This document shows, piece after piece, positions 15,845-25,325 of a stretch of 64,000 bases of DNA (position 1 is the first letter of the stretch; every line of letters begins with the position of its first letter). Source of the DNA: Aliiglaciecola sp041538045 (GTDB taxonomy: Bacteria > Pseudomonadota > Gammaproteobacteria > Enterobacterales > Alteromonadaceae); contig NZ_JBGOSE010000017.1 in NCBI RefSeq assembly GCF_041538045.1, positions 7,480 through 71,479 of the forward strand, in the 5' to 3' direction. The notes under the pieces are model-generated. The model made no database searches and was not told the DNA's origin. It saw only the letters and a program-made list of their open reading frames with translations. A program made the translations under genes and the position numbers.

Positions 15845-17830
15845 CTAAAGTAGGATTTGACGAAGATCGGCTAACACATTACCTAAGTGCACTGCAAATC
15901 GCGCAGCCACTGCACCATCGATCACACGGTGATCGTATGACAATGATAGCGGTAACATAAGTCTTGGTTCAAAGTCTTTACCATTCCACTTAGGTTTCAT
16001 CTCACTTTTCGAGACACCTAAAATAGCGACATCAGGAGCATTAACAATAGGCGTAAATGCCGTACCGCCGATACCACCTAAACTAGAGATAGTAAAACAA
16101 CTACCCTGCATATCTGGACCTTTAAGTTTACCGTCTCTGGCTTTGATACTAATTTCAGTTAGCTCTCGAGATAATTCTACAATGCCTTTTTTATCTACAT
16201 CTCGAACCACAGGAACAACAAGTCCTCCTGGCGTCTCTACAGCGATACCAATATGGTAATACTTTTTCTGGATAAGTGATTCACCAGACTCAGATAAAGA
16301 TGTGTTAAATACCGGATAGGCTTTGAGGGCATCAGCCACCGCTTTCATCATAAACACAAGAGGCGTTATTTTAACCCCTAGTTTACGTTTTTCAGCGATA
16401 ACGTTTTGCTCTTTACGGAATTTTTCTAACTCAGTGATATCCGCTTCTTCAAACTGGGTAACATGTGGAATCGTAACCCAATTACGATGCAGGTTTGGTC
16501 CAGAGATTTTCTGGATACGTGTAAGAGGAACTTCTTCCACTTCACCAAACTTAGCAAAGTCTACCTTCGGTGGAGCAAGTACTTGCAGACCACCTGAACC
16601 CCCTCCTACTGAAGACCCTGGAGTCATCTTCGGACGTGATAACTCATATTTAACAAACGACTGAACATCTTCTTTTAAAATACGCTTCTTCGGACCACTA
16701 CCAGTAACCTGAGTTAAATCGACACCAAACTCTCTAGCTAAACGACGTACCGAAGGTGAAGCATGTACTTTACCACTGGACTTCTTGTCGGCTGCTGAAG
16801 GGTGATGTGGAACCGGTGGCTTACGGGTATTTTCCGACGCCGCTTGCGTTGGTGCAGCAGGTGCCGCAGCTTTTGGTGCTGGAGCCGGAGCCGCCGCTTT
16901 AGGTGCTGACTTTTCCGTAACTTCAAGGGTAATAACTAAACTCCCCTCAGAGACTTTATCGCCAACGCTCAATTCGACACTTTTCACCGTACCGCCTTTT
17001 GGAGAAGGCACATCCATAGTCGCCTTATCGGTTTCTAATGTAACCAATCCGGCTTCTGCTTCAATTTCATCACCAGCTGCAACCAATACTTCAATTACTT
17101 CAACATCAGTATCGCCACCAATATCAGGGACTTTTACATCAATTACTGAAGTAGTTTCTTCACCAGAATCTGCTTCGGCGCTAGCCGGTGCTTCTGGTGC
17201 TGACGCTTCTTGAGCTGGTGCCGTAGCTGGCTCTGACGCAGCTGGTGCAGATTCAGCACTTGGACCTGATGCACTTTGAGTAGCTAATTCAAGAACCAAA
17301 GTTCCTTCCGAAACCTTGTCACCTACTTTAATTTTTATAGACTTCACTACACCTGCAACAGGTGAAGGAACGTCCATAGTGGCCTTGTCTGTTTCCAAAG
17401 TAATTAAACCAGTTTCGGCATCAATCTCGTCACCTTCAGCAACCAGTACTTCGATAACCTCAACGTCGGTGTCACCACCAATATCAGGCACTTTAACTTC
17501 AATCACTTCACTGCTTGAGCTTGCATCAGCTGACGGTTGTTCTGGTGCGCTTTCTGGCGCGGCTTCCTCAGCTGGAGCTGCAGATGAATCACCTTCAGCA
17601 GCCAGTTTCATAATCAAAGTGTCTTGGCTGACTTTATCACCAACCTTTACCAGAATATCTGCTACAGAGCCTGCAAACGGAGCAGGAATATCCATACTCG
17701 ATTTATCACTTTCTACCGTTATTAGCGAAGATTCAGCTTCGACGTCTTCGCCGACAGCAACACAGATCTCTATAACTTCAACTTCTTCACCGCCCACATC
17801 GGGGACCAATACATCTTTTAAATCTGACAT
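15845..17830 (-). CDS. aceF: Pyruvate dehydrogenase E2, dihydrolipoyl acetyltransferase
   Basis: Core of the PDH complex; moves acetyl groups to CoA. From the N-terminus there are three lipoyl domains, with lipoylation lysines in SDKSSMD, then TDKATMD twice. Ala/Pro-rich linkers follow, then an E3-binding domain (SPSVRRLAREFGVDL) and the catalytic domain ending with DHRVIDGA, which holds the active-site His. Lipoyl domains 2 and 3 are almost identical while domain 1 differs, suggesting recent duplication or gene conversion. I start at the ATG preceded by GGGAGGA, giving 661 residues; the frame is open 15 bases further. Confidence 0.96.
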   Translation of the reverse strand: MSDLKDVLVPDVGGEEVEVIEICVAVGEDVEAESSLITVESDKSSMDIPAPFAGSVADILVKVGDKVSQDTLIMKLAAEGDSSAAPAEEAAPESAPEQPSADASSSSEVIEVKVPDIGGDTDVEVIEVLVAEGDEIDAETGLITLETDKATMDVPSPVAGVVKSIKIKVGDKVSEGTLVLELATQSASGPSAESAPAASEPATAPAQEASAPEAPASAEADSGEETTSVIDVKVPDIGGDTDVEVIEVLVAAGDEIEAEAGLVTLETDKATMDVPSPKGGTVKSVELSVGDKVSEGSLVITLEVTEKSAPKAAAPAPAPKAAAPAAPTQAASENTRKPPVPHHPSAADKKSSGKVHASPSVRRLAREFGVDLTQVTGSGPKKRILKEDVQSFVKYELSRPKMTPGSSVGGGSGGLQVLAPPKVDFAKFGEVEEVPLTRIQKISGPNLHRNWVTIPHVTQFEEADITELEKFRKEQNVIAEKRKLGVKITPLVFMMKAVADALKAYPVFNTSLSESGESLIQKKYYHIGIAVETPGGLVVPVVRDVDKKGIVELSRELTEISIKARDGKLKGPDMQGSCFTISSLGGIGGTAFTPIVNAPDVAILGVSKSEMKPKWNGKDFEPRLMLPLSLSYDHRVIDGAVAARFAVHLGNVLADLRQILL

Positions 17831-17845
17831 TTTGAGTCCTCCCAA

Positions 17846-20518
17846 TTACGCGTAAAGTGGATTAAGTTTGTCGCCATCAATGCCAAATTCTTTGATAGCG
17901 TCTAGCACAACTTTCTTATCGACATCGCCGGTTTTGCTCAATTCAGTCAGCGCAGCTAGTGCGATAAACTTAGCATCAACTTCAAAGTGATGGCGCAAAT
18001 TAGGACGACTATCAGAACGACCGAAACCGTCAGTCCCTAGCACTTTGTATTGACCTGGAACAAATGCACGAACTTGGTCAGCATAGTTTTTAACGTAATC
18101 AGTAGCCGCAATAGTCGGACCGTCAAATCCTTCTTCAAGCACAGCAGTGATATAAGGCACTTTGGCTTTTTTATCTGGATTAAGCATATTGAAGTGTTCG
18201 CAATCTAAACCATCACGAGCCAATTCATTAAACGAGGGAACGCTGAATACTTCAGACGCAACGGAGAACTTATCTTTCAACAATTGTGCAGCTTCACGAA
18301 CTTGCAACAAAATCGTACCAGAACCAAGCAATTTAACTTTCTTCTTACTCTTCGCTGTGCCGACCTTCTCAAGGGAGTAAATACCTTTGATGATGCCTTC
18401 TTCAGCACCTTTAGGCATTTCTGGCTGTGCGTAGTTTTCGTTCATAACGGTTAGGTAATAGAAAACATTTTCATGATTCTCACCCATACGTCGTAAACCA
18501 TCTTGCACAACCACGGCTACTTCATAACCATAAGTTGGATCGTAAGTTACACAGTTTGGAATCAAAGCCGCTTGAACATGACTGTGTCCATCTTGGTGTT
18601 GTAAACCTTCACCATTAAGTGTAGTTCGGCCAGCCGTTCCGCCCACCAAGAAACCTCTTGCTTGACTATCACCGGCAGCCCAAGCCATATCACCCACACG
18701 TTGGAAACCAAACATAGAGTAATAGATGTAGACTGGGATCATCGGCAAATTATTAGTTGAATAAGACGTCCCTGCAGCTAACCACGAAGCCATTGCACCT
18801 AGTTCGTTAATACCTTCTTGCAAAACCTGACCTTTTTTATCTTCACGATAATAAGCAACTTGGTCAGCATCTTGAGGTACATATTTTTGTCCCTGACTAG
18901 AATAAATACCTACTTGACGGAATAAACCTTCCATGCCAAAAGTACGAGCTTCATCTGGAATAATTGGAACAATACGACTACCAACTTGTTTGTCTTTAAG
19001 CATAACGGTCAAGACTCGAACGAATGCCATGGTAGTAGAGATTTCACGCTCACCTGAGCCTTTGGTAATAGCTTCGAAAGATTTTAACGGTATTGCAGGT
19101 AAATCTTCGGTGCTGTCAGCTAAACGGGTTGGCATATAACCAAACAGTTTTTCTCTACGCTGTCGAAGATAGGTTAACTCTGGGCTATCTTCAGCAAACT
19201 TGTAATAAGGCAAGTTTTCTAAATCTTCATCGGCAACCGGAATATTGAAACGATCGCGATATTGGCGAACCGCATCTATGTCCATCTTCTTAACGTTATG
19301 GGCAATGTTTTTACCTTCACCAGCTGAACCTAAACCATAACCTTTAACAGTTTTAGCAAGGATAACCTGAGGACGACCTTGAGTTTCGGACGCACGTTTA
19401 TAAGCGGCATAAACTTTAACTGGGTCATGTCCACCACGATTCAAACGCCAAATATCGTCATCTGACATATTTGAAACCATTTCTTTTAACTCTGGATATT
19501 TACCAAAGAAGTTTTCGCGGGTGTATGCGCCACCTTTAGCTTTGTAATTCTGGTATTCACCGTCAACGGTTTCATTCATAAGGTCAAGCAATTTGCCTGA
19601 GGTATCGCGGGCCAGAAGTGGATCCCAATAGCGACCCCAAATCACTTTAATCACTTCCCAGCCAGCGCCTCGGAATGTCCCTTCTAATTCTTGGATAATT
19701 TTACCATTACCACGAACAGGACCATCAAGACGTTGTAGGTTACAGTTGATTACGAACGTTAAGTTGTCTAAACCTTCACGAGAGGCAAGACCGATAGCAC
19801 CTAAACTTTCTGGCTCATCCACTTCACCATCACCCATGAAGCACCATACGCGCTGCTCAGAACAATCTTTCAGGCCACGGTTGGTTAAGTATTTTAGGAA
19901 ACGGGCTAGATAAATGGCTTGCATTGGACCTAAGCCCATAGAAACCGTTGGGAACTGCCAAAAGTCTGGCATCAATTTAGGATGAGGATAAGAAGAAATC
20001 CCATTACCATCCACTTCCTGACGGAATCCATCTAACTGATCTTCAGACAAACGTCCTTCGATGTATGCACGGGAATAAATGCCCGGAGAAACGTGTCCCT
20101 GAACAAATAAATAGTCGCCGCCGTCTTTTTCGTTAGGTGCGCGGAAAAAGTGGTTAAAACCGACATCGTAAAGCATAGCTGAGGATGCAAAACTTGATAT
20201 ATGGCCACCCAACTCCAAATCTTTCTTAGAGCCACGCAAAACCATCATCATTGCATTCCAACGGATTGCTTGACGAATTTTAGCTTCAATCGTTTGATCC
20301 CCAGGCATGGTCGGTTCTTGACCAGCAGGAATGGTGTTTATATAGGCAGTGGTTGCTGTATAAGGCAAGTACGCACCGTTACGGCGGGCCTTTTCGATCA
20401 AGCTTTCTAATAAGTAGTGGGCACGTTCTACACCCTCTTCTTCAAGTACTGCGTCTAGAGCTTCTATCCATTCCTGGGTTTCTTGTGGATCCACATCCGG
20501 ATGCATCATATCAGCCAT
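17846..20518 (-). CDS. aceE: Pyruvate dehydrogenase E1, homodimeric type
   Basis: Decarboxylates pyruvate with thiamine diphosphate and acetylates E2 lipoyl groups. 890 residues matches the single-chain E1 of gammaproteobacteria. A ThDP-binding GDGEVDEPE...NCNLQRLDGPV region is clear near residues 230-265. The N-terminus (DVDPQETQEWIEAL) is typical of AceE. It follows pdhR by about 130 bases and precedes aceF by 15 bases. Confidence 0.97.
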   Translation of the reverse strand: MADMMHPDVDPQETQEWIEALDAVLEEEGVERAHYLLESLIEKARRNGAYLPYTATTAYINTIPAGQEPTMPGDQTIEAKIRQAIRWNAMMMVLRGSKKDLELGGHISSFASSAMLYDVGFNHFFRAPNEKDGGDYLFVQGHVSPGIYSRAYIEGRLSEDQLDGFRQEVDGNGISSYPHPKLMPDFWQFPTVSMGLGPMQAIYLARFLKYLTNRGLKDCSEQRVWCFMGDGEVDEPESLGAIGLASREGLDNLTFVINCNLQRLDGPVRGNGKIIQELEGTFRGAGWEVIKVIWGRYWDPLLARDTSGKLLDLMNETVDGEYQNYKAKGGAYTRENFFGKYPELKEMVSNMSDDDIWRLNRGGHDPVKVYAAYKRASETQGRPQVILAKTVKGYGLGSAGEGKNIAHNVKKMDIDAVRQYRDRFNIPVADEDLENLPYYKFAEDSPELTYLRQRREKLFGYMPTRLADSTEDLPAIPLKSFEAITKGSGEREISTTMAFVRVLTVMLKDKQVGSRIVPIIPDEARTFGMEGLFRQVGIYSSQGQKYVPQDADQVAYYREDKKGQVLQEGINELGAMASWLAAGTSYSTNNLPMIPVYIYYSMFGFQRVGDMAWAAGDSQARGFLVGGTAGRTTLNGEGLQHQDGHSHVQAALIPNCVTYDPTYGYEVAVVVQDGLRRMGENHENVFYYLTVMNENYAQPEMPKGAEEGIIKGIYSLEKVGTAKSKKKVKLLGSGTILLQVREAAQLLKDKFSVASEVFSVPSFNELARDGLDCEHFNMLNPDKKAKVPYITAVLEEGFDGPTIAATDYVKNYADQVRAFVPGQYKVLGTDGFGRSDSRPNLRHHFEVDAKFIALAALTELSKTGDVDKKVVLDAIKEFGIDGDKLNPLYA

Positions 20519-20651
20519 GGTGCTTTCCTTTAGTTAGTTTAAAGATAAATTTACTGACCGAGAAAATAAAGAATAGTTTATTTTTATATTCTTTTCTTTC
20601 AGTTCAGTAAGTAAATTACATAAATTGGCAAACTTAACGTTACCAAAAAGG

Positions 20652-21407
20652 TTAATTCTGTATTTCAATTCTTCTAAGTGCCCGTTGAATTCTGGTATCT
20701 TGTCGATTAATTTCCAACAAAATATCTTCAATGAACGCCAAATGTTCATTGCTTGCTTGCCTAGCTGTTTCCGGGTCACGAGAAACTATGCCAGCCAATA
20801 TTTTTTCACGTTGTTTATGAATAGTGTCAGTAACATCATCTCTAATTGCCAGCATTTCAAAGTTGGCTTTGATATTTTCCTGCAACATTGACTTTAAACT
20901 GCGCATTACATGCACTAACACCAAGTTATGAGAAGCCATTGCCATAGCGAGATAAAACTCTACCAAGGCCTTAGATAAATCAGTTTTGTCTGATTTTTTT
21001 GATAGCTCGGAAATAGAAGCAAGTGCGTTTTCTAACTTAACGTAATCTTCTGGTTGGCCTCGCAGCGCAGCATAATAAGCAGCCATGCCTTCTAATGCAT
21101 GCCGAAATTCCAATAAATCAAATTGAGTTTCTGGTCGCTTAGCGATTAAGTCCAGAAGAGGATCTGTCACCGACGCAGTTAAGTTACGTTTAACAAAGGT
21201 GCCTCCACCTTGCTTTCTCATTAATAAACCACGGGCTTCTAAATTTTGAATCGCTTCACGTAAGGACGGTCTAGAAACGGCAAACTTCTCGGCAAGTTCG
21301 CGTTCTGAAGGTAACTTTTGCCCAGCTAACAAATGACCATCAATGATCATTGATTCTAGCTGTTCGGTGATCACATCAGAAAGTTTTCGTGACTGTATGC
21401 GTTGCAT
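20652..21407 (-). CDS. pdhR: PDH operon repressor PdhR
   Basis: GntR-family, FadR-subfamily regulator that senses pyruvate. The N-terminal winged helix (about residues 10-75) contains GQKLPSERELAEKFAVSRPSLREAI, split here across the HTH, and a C-terminal all-helical FCD domain binds effector. 251 residues is normal. It is the first gene of pdhR-aceE-aceF-lpdA, and two PdhR-type sites lie upstream, so autorepression released by pyruvate is expected. Confidence 0.95.
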   Translation of the reverse strand: MQRIQSRKLSDVITEQLESMIIDGHLLAGQKLPSERELAEKFAVSRPSLREAIQNLEARGLLMRKQGGGTFVKRNLTASVTDPLLDLIAKRPETQFDLLEFRHALEGMAAYYAALRGQPEDYVKLENALASISELSKKSDKTDLSKALVEFYLAMAMASHNLVLVHVMRSLKSMLQENIKANFEMLAIRDDVTDTIHKQREKILAGIVSRDPETARQASNEHLAFIEDILLEINRQDTRIQRALRRIEIQN

Positions 21408-21492
21408 GTTTGCGCGTGCTTCCTCAAAAAGTGTTAGGGCTTGCCATAGTGTTTATTAGCAAAAATATGACATTGCTACACCCACACACTAA

Positions 21493-21509
21493 AATTGGTA
21501 AGACCATTT
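21493..21509 (-). promoter_or_regulatory. PdhR operator, proximal
   Basis: AATTGGTAAGACCATTT matches the known PdhR consensus AATTGGTAAGACCAATT at all but one or two end positions. It lies about 90 bases upstream of the pdhR start on the minus strand, where autorepression would act. Confidence 0.85.
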
Positions 21510-21631
21510 TACCTAATAGGTTAGACTAGTTGTTTAATTACGTAAACCTTTTACCTGAAAAATTTTTTCAAAGATTCTGTTAAAAAAAGTCGAAAGTTGT
21601 TAAACAACCTATTTTTAAAGGCTTTTCATGA

Positions 21632-21644
21632 ATGGTCAGACCAT
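21632..21644 (-). promoter_or_regulatory. PdhR/FadR-type operator, distal
   Basis: ATGGTCAGACCAT is a 13-base palindrome with the TGGTnnnACCA core used by PdhR. It lies about 225 bases upstream of pdhR and 32 bases past the ampE stop. It may be a second PdhR site. Confidence 0.6.
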
Positions 21645-21675
21645 GAAGCCTAAATCCGCCTAAAGTGCAGTTAAT

Positions 21676-22500
21676 TTACCTCAGCCAGCCTGAAAGAGAC
21701 AACACTGAAATCAAGACCACTAAAAACATCACATTTCGTTTTGCTAAACGAACCAAAGTACATGGTTCTTCAGTATAGTCTTCTTTATTATTTTCGACCT
21801 CTTCTGCGGCATTTGCCACCTTGCATAAAATAACTTTAGGGTGAACGCCAACATCAAATAAATACTTCAACCAAATGGGCATGGCTCTAGAAAAGTGCCC
21901 CATCAGCAACAACCCTAAAGCCGTCACTCGTACTGGAATCCAATCCAGAACAGCCATTATTTGTTGGGCTATAGTCAATTCTGTCTGAAACTCATTTTTG
22001 TATGCCTCTGTTATGCCTCTTGCTAATACATACAACACTGCTCCTGCAGGGCCAAGTATGGCAAACCAAATAATAACTGCGGCATAATGCTGGTAGTTTA
22101 ACCACACTAACTCTTGGCCAAACGAACCTGGGCTATCGCCGCTGTGACCTAATTGATCGGCGTACATTGAACAGGCTTGGAAATCTCCTCGATTAGCCGC
22201 TTGCAGATAACATTTATATATCTCCCTTAATTTCGGGCAGCCTATACATACCATTAAAATAGCGGTATCTAGAATCAGACGAAATAATGTGCTTTCAACA
22301 CTGTTTAACAAGACCAGCAGGATAAGCGCGGGAAGAATCACAACCGCTAAGAAGGTGGCGCTAGAGATATCCTCAGAGAAGATCTTCTTACCCGTTAAAA
22401 AGCGTTGGTATATGCCGGTATAGAAACTTTCTTGCCAATATTTAGTTTGGGTGGCTACACGTTCTGCCATTAAAACCACAATCAAGCTAATTAATGTCAT
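21676..22500 (-). CDS. ampE: AmpE-like inner-membrane regulator protein
   Basis: An inner-membrane protein of the AmpE/CobD-like family, 274 residues with several hydrophobic segments (about 45-75, 140-165, 190-215 and the C-terminal helix at 255-274). AmpE is linked with AmpD and beta-lactamase induction in Enterobacteria, but its biochemistry is unclear. Its start lies about 70 bases after ampD, on the same strand, and it precedes pdhR, matching the ampDE-pdhR order of gammaproteobacteria. Confidence 0.85.
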   Translation of the reverse strand: MTLISLIVVLMAERVATQTKYWQESFYTGIYQRFLTGKKIFSEDISSATFLAVVILPALILLVLLNSVESTLFRLILDTAILMVCIGCPKLREIYKCYLQAANRGDFQACSMYADQLGHSGDSPGSFGQELVWLNYQHYAAVIIWFAILGPAGAVLYVLARGITEAYKNEFQTELTIAQQIMAVLDWIPVRVTALGLLLMGHFSRAMPIWLKYLFDVGVHPKVILCKVANAAEEVENNKEDYTEEPCTLVRLAKRNVMFLVVLISVLSLSGWLR

Positions 22501-22569
22501 GGAACTTCCTTCTATTTATTATATTTATTTAAAACCCAGTTGCTTGCATCAAACCCGTCGACCACAGCT

Positions 22570-23145
22570 TTATCCAGTTTTTGAAAAACGCAGCTGCTGT
22601 CTATATCGGGCCCAGTCAAAACTCACGCCGGGGTCGGTTTTTCGCCCCGGGGCAATGTCATTGTGACCGACTATGCGAGAAAGATTAATTAAGGGATATT
22701 GCTTAACAATTACATTAGTTACATTAACTAACGCTGCGTACTGCTCTTCACTATATGCGCTATTATCTGTTCCTTCCAATTCAATGCCAATGGAAAAGTC
22801 ATTGCATCTGGTACGACCTTGAAAGGCAGAGACCCCAGCGTGCCAAGCGCGCTGTTCAAAACCCACAAACTGGATAATTTGGCCATCTCTACGAATTAAC
22901 AAATGAGCAGACACGCGTATTTGATATATTTGTTCAAAAAATGGATGAAGGTGAGGCTGAAGTTTACCGCCAAAAAAGTCTAAAATATGTGAGCCACCGA
23001 ACTCACCGGGTGGCAATGATATATTGTGGATTACCAAGAGGCTGATATCATTAGCCTCTGGTCTACAATCAAAATGTTCACATTCAGAACGTTTAACCGA
23101 GTTAAGCCAACCCGCGTGTATTTGCAATCCGGTGTCTGAGACCAT
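22570..23145 (-). CDS. ampD: 1,6-anhydro-N-acetylmuramyl-L-alanine amidase
   Basis: Cytoplasmic zinc amidase of peptidoglycan recycling; removes the peptide from anhydro-muropeptides. Zinc ligands are seen as His in VIHNISLPPG (near residue 34), His in VGHNDIAPGRKTDPG (near 154) and the following Asp. FGGSHILDFFGG is typical of AmpD. 191 residues and no signal peptide fit AmpD rather than the periplasmic AmpDh. Its product feeds the MurU/AmgK route encoded at 36.8-38.4 kb. Confidence 0.93.
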   Translation of the reverse strand: MVSDTGLQIHAGWLNSVKRSECEHFDCRPEANDISLLVIHNISLPPGEFGGSHILDFFGGKLQPHLHPFFEQIYQIRVSAHLLIRRDGQIIQFVGFEQRAWHAGVSAFQGRTRCNDFSIGIELEGTDNSAYSEEQYAALVNVTNVIVKQYPLINLSRIVGHNDIAPGRKTDPGVSFDWARYRQQLRFSKTG

Positions 23146-23204
23146 ATATAAAAATAGCCGTTAATATAGAAGCGATAAAAACAAGCAGCATAGCAGGGTA
23201 TAGA

Positions 23205-23729
23205 ATGGAACAAAATCAATCGCCAGCGGAAAACGCCACAAAAATAGGAAAATGGATGTTTTTCGCTTTTTGGATAGTTGGCCTTCTGCTACTGTCGTTG
23301 TTTTTTGGTGATCGATTAGAAAAGCAAAAAAATCCCAATCAGAATCCCCAAAGTCAGCTAACAAACGGGGCTGTTGAGGTAAAACTGAAGCGTAACCGTA
23401 TGGGCCATTACGTGGCCAGTGGTTTAATTAACGGTCAACCTGTTACCTTTTTATTGGACACAGGAGCAACTAACGTCTCTGTTCCAGCGCACATTGCCGA
23501 TGAATTAGGTTTAGTGGGTGGTGCTAGATATACAGTATCCACAGCCAATGGCAATGTCACTGTGGCACAGACCAATATACAACAACTTGATTTAGGTTCA
23601 ATCCGCATAAACGACGTTCGTGCCAGTATCAATCCCGGCATGTTAAGTGATGAAATACTCTTAGGTATGAGCGTACTCAAACAGTTAGAATTTACTCAAC
23701 GTGGTGATTGGTTAATACTGCGACATTAA
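23205..23729 (+). CDS. Membrane-anchored retropepsin-like aspartic protease
   Basis: A single N-terminal membrane helix (about residues 20-40) is followed by a clan AA aspartic protease domain with FLLDTGATNVSVP around residue 83, which holds the catalytic Asp, and a later ILLGMSVL segment. 174 residues fits the TIGR02281-type bacterial family, which dimerises to form the active site. Role unknown. It diverges from ampD and precedes nadC, an arrangement common in related genomes. Confidence 0.82.
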   Translation: MEQNQSPAENATKIGKWMFFAFWIVGLLLLSLFFGDRLEKQKNPNQNPQSQLTNGAVEVKLKRNRMGHYVASGLINGQPVTFLLDTGATNVSVPAHIADELGLVGGARYTVSTANGNVTVAQTNIQQLDLGSIRINDVRASINPGMLSDEILLGMSVLKQLEFTQRGDWLILRH

Positions 23730-23788
23730 TAAACAAAAAATAGATTACCTCTGGGCTAATCTGCCATTACTTTACTTGTGACTTACAT

Positions 23789-24628
23789 ATGAATCAAAAC
23801 GCAATACAAAATGATGTTGAGCGAGCGCTTAACGAAGACTTAAATGGCTTAGGCCCAATAGATGGTGATATTACTGCTGCATTAATTGGTGATGATGTCA
23901 TCGCAAAAGCATCCATTCTAACTCGAGAAAACTGCATTATATGCGGCATACAGTGGGCCACTGAAACCTTTAGACAAGTTAACCCAGACATTACAGTCAA
24001 TTGGTTAGTGGCCGACGGAGATGTGTGTGAGGCCAATCAAATATTCTGTGAGCTCTCCGGATCTGCCCGCTCCATACTAACCGCTGAGCGTACTGCGCTT
24101 AATTTTTTACAAACATTATCTGGCACCGCAACCACAGCTAAGACTTACGTCGATTTACTTGCTGGTAGCGGGATTACTTTATTAGACACACGTAAAACCA
24201 TACCCGGTATGCGCATGGCGCAAAAATATGCCGTGACCTGTGGTGGTGCTGAGAATCATCGTATTGGTCTATTTGATGCTTTCCTTATAAAGGAAAACCA
24301 CATACTTGCTTGTGGATCTATTGCCAATGCTGTGAAACAGGCTCGTGAAAACATGCCTAAAGCAAAAGTGGAAGTCGAAGTAGAAAGTCTTGATGAGCTT
24401 AAACAGGCAATAGATGCAAGAGCAGATATTGTAATGTTGGACAATTTTGATCATGAAATGCTTAGTCAAGCAGTATTGATCAATAAAAAAACAGTAAAAT
24501 TGGAAGTTTCCGGCAATATAACCCAAGAAAAATTACATAATTTACGGGGTATAGGTATAGATTTTGTGTCATCAGGGGCATTAACCAAGGATGTCAAGTC
24601 AATTGATTTATCATTAAGAATCAATTAG
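23789..24628 (+). CDS. nadC: Quinolinate phosphoribosyltransferase
   Basis: Makes nicotinate mononucleotide from quinolinate and PRPP in NAD synthesis. TRKTIPGMR, the GGAENHRIGLFDAFLIKENH block and VEVEVESLDEL are all hallmarks of NadC. 279 residues is normal. It neighbours type IV pilus genes as in many gammaproteobacteria. Confidence 0.97.
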   Translation: MNQNAIQNDVERALNEDLNGLGPIDGDITAALIGDDVIAKASILTRENCIICGIQWATETFRQVNPDITVNWLVADGDVCEANQIFCELSGSARSILTAERTALNFLQTLSGTATTAKTYVDLLAGSGITLLDTRKTIPGMRMAQKYAVTCGGAENHRIGLFDAFLIKENHILACGSIANAVKQARENMPKAKVEVEVESLDELKQAIDARADIVMLDNFDHEMLSQAVLINKKTVKLEVSGNITQEKLHNLRGIGIDFVSSGALTKDVKSIDLSLRIN

Positions 24629-24833
24629 TTATCTATTTTAAGACTGTAATTTTGTTTGATGAAAGAGACTTGAGTATGTTTCTACATACTTGTCAGTAAG
24701 CAATCTCGTTCTATACTGATTATGAATTCAACGAGGACGCCATCAAACGCAAACGTTGTTGTGGCAACAAACAACTTAACTAACTAATTTACAGTAACTT
24801 AAATCGCACTAAATGGTGCAGGAGATAAATACC
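24629..24833 (+). promoter_or_regulatory. nadC-pilA intergenic region, pilin leader
   Basis: The gap holds the inverted repeat AGTATG/CATACT (about 24676-24695), a longer-range pair CTCGTT/AACGAG, and a strong Shine-Dalgarno GGAG just before pilA. I did not find a clear sigma-54 (GG-N10-GC) promoter. It probably contains the pilA promoter. Confidence 0.35.
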
Positions 24834-25244
24834 ATGAAAATGACTCAAATGACTAACAACAAAGGTTTTACACTAATTGAATTGATGATCGTTGTAGCGA
24901 TTATCGGTATTCTTGCAGCCATCGCTTTACCAGCTTACCAAGGCTATACGCAAAAAGCGAAATTTACCGAAGTAACCAATGCAACAGCAGCAGCGAAATC
25001 AGCGGTTGAAGTATGTGCACAGGTTAACAATGGTTTAGGTGATTGTGACGGTGGTTCAAATGGTATCCCTGATAATGTTGCGGTATCTGCAGATGATGTA
25101 GGTCTAACGACTACTGACGGTACTATCGTAACTGCCGGTAAAACGGGCACTGATTTAGATGGTAAAACATATACCTTAACTGCTGCATATGCGGCTGGCA
25201 AGGTAACTTGGACTCCATCTTGTAGTGATGCAACACTTTGTTAA
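24834..25244 (+). CDS. pilA: Type IV major pilin
   Basis: A type IVa prepilin with a short leader ending NNKG|FTLIELMIVVAIIGILAAIA, the classic cleavage and methylation site plus hydrophobic alpha-1 helix. A C-terminal disulfide loop is likely from the Cys in TPSC and the last Cys. The ATG at 24834 is chosen because GGAG lies 9 bases upstream; the frame is open to 24813. 136 residues is typical. A terminator follows, so the pilin is likely transcribed alone and abundantly. Confidence 0.92.
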   Translation: MKMTQMTNNKGFTLIELMIVVAIIGILAAIALPAYQGYTQKAKFTEVTNATAAAKSAVEVCAQVNNGLGDCDGGSNGIPDNVAVSADDVGLTTTDGTIVTAGKTGTDLDGKTYTLTAAYAAGKVTWTPSCSDATLC

Positions 25245-25268
25245 TACATAGCTAAGCAAATAATATTT

Positions 25269-25294
25269 AAAGCCCAGGTTATCTGGGCTTTTTT
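25269..25294 (+). terminator. Strong terminator after pilA
   Basis: A 9-bp stem (AAAGCCCAG with CTGGGCTTT) has a five-base loop and continues into TTTTTT. It separates the pilin from pilC. Confidence 0.88.
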
Positions 25295-25325
25295 GTCTAA
25301 ACAGATAGATCAATAGGGTTTAACG

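Noticed and set aside
16738..17855. Plus-strand frames opposite aceF, including one of 179 codons
   Set aside because: They mirror the Ala/Pro-rich and lipoyl regions of aceF and are composition shadows.
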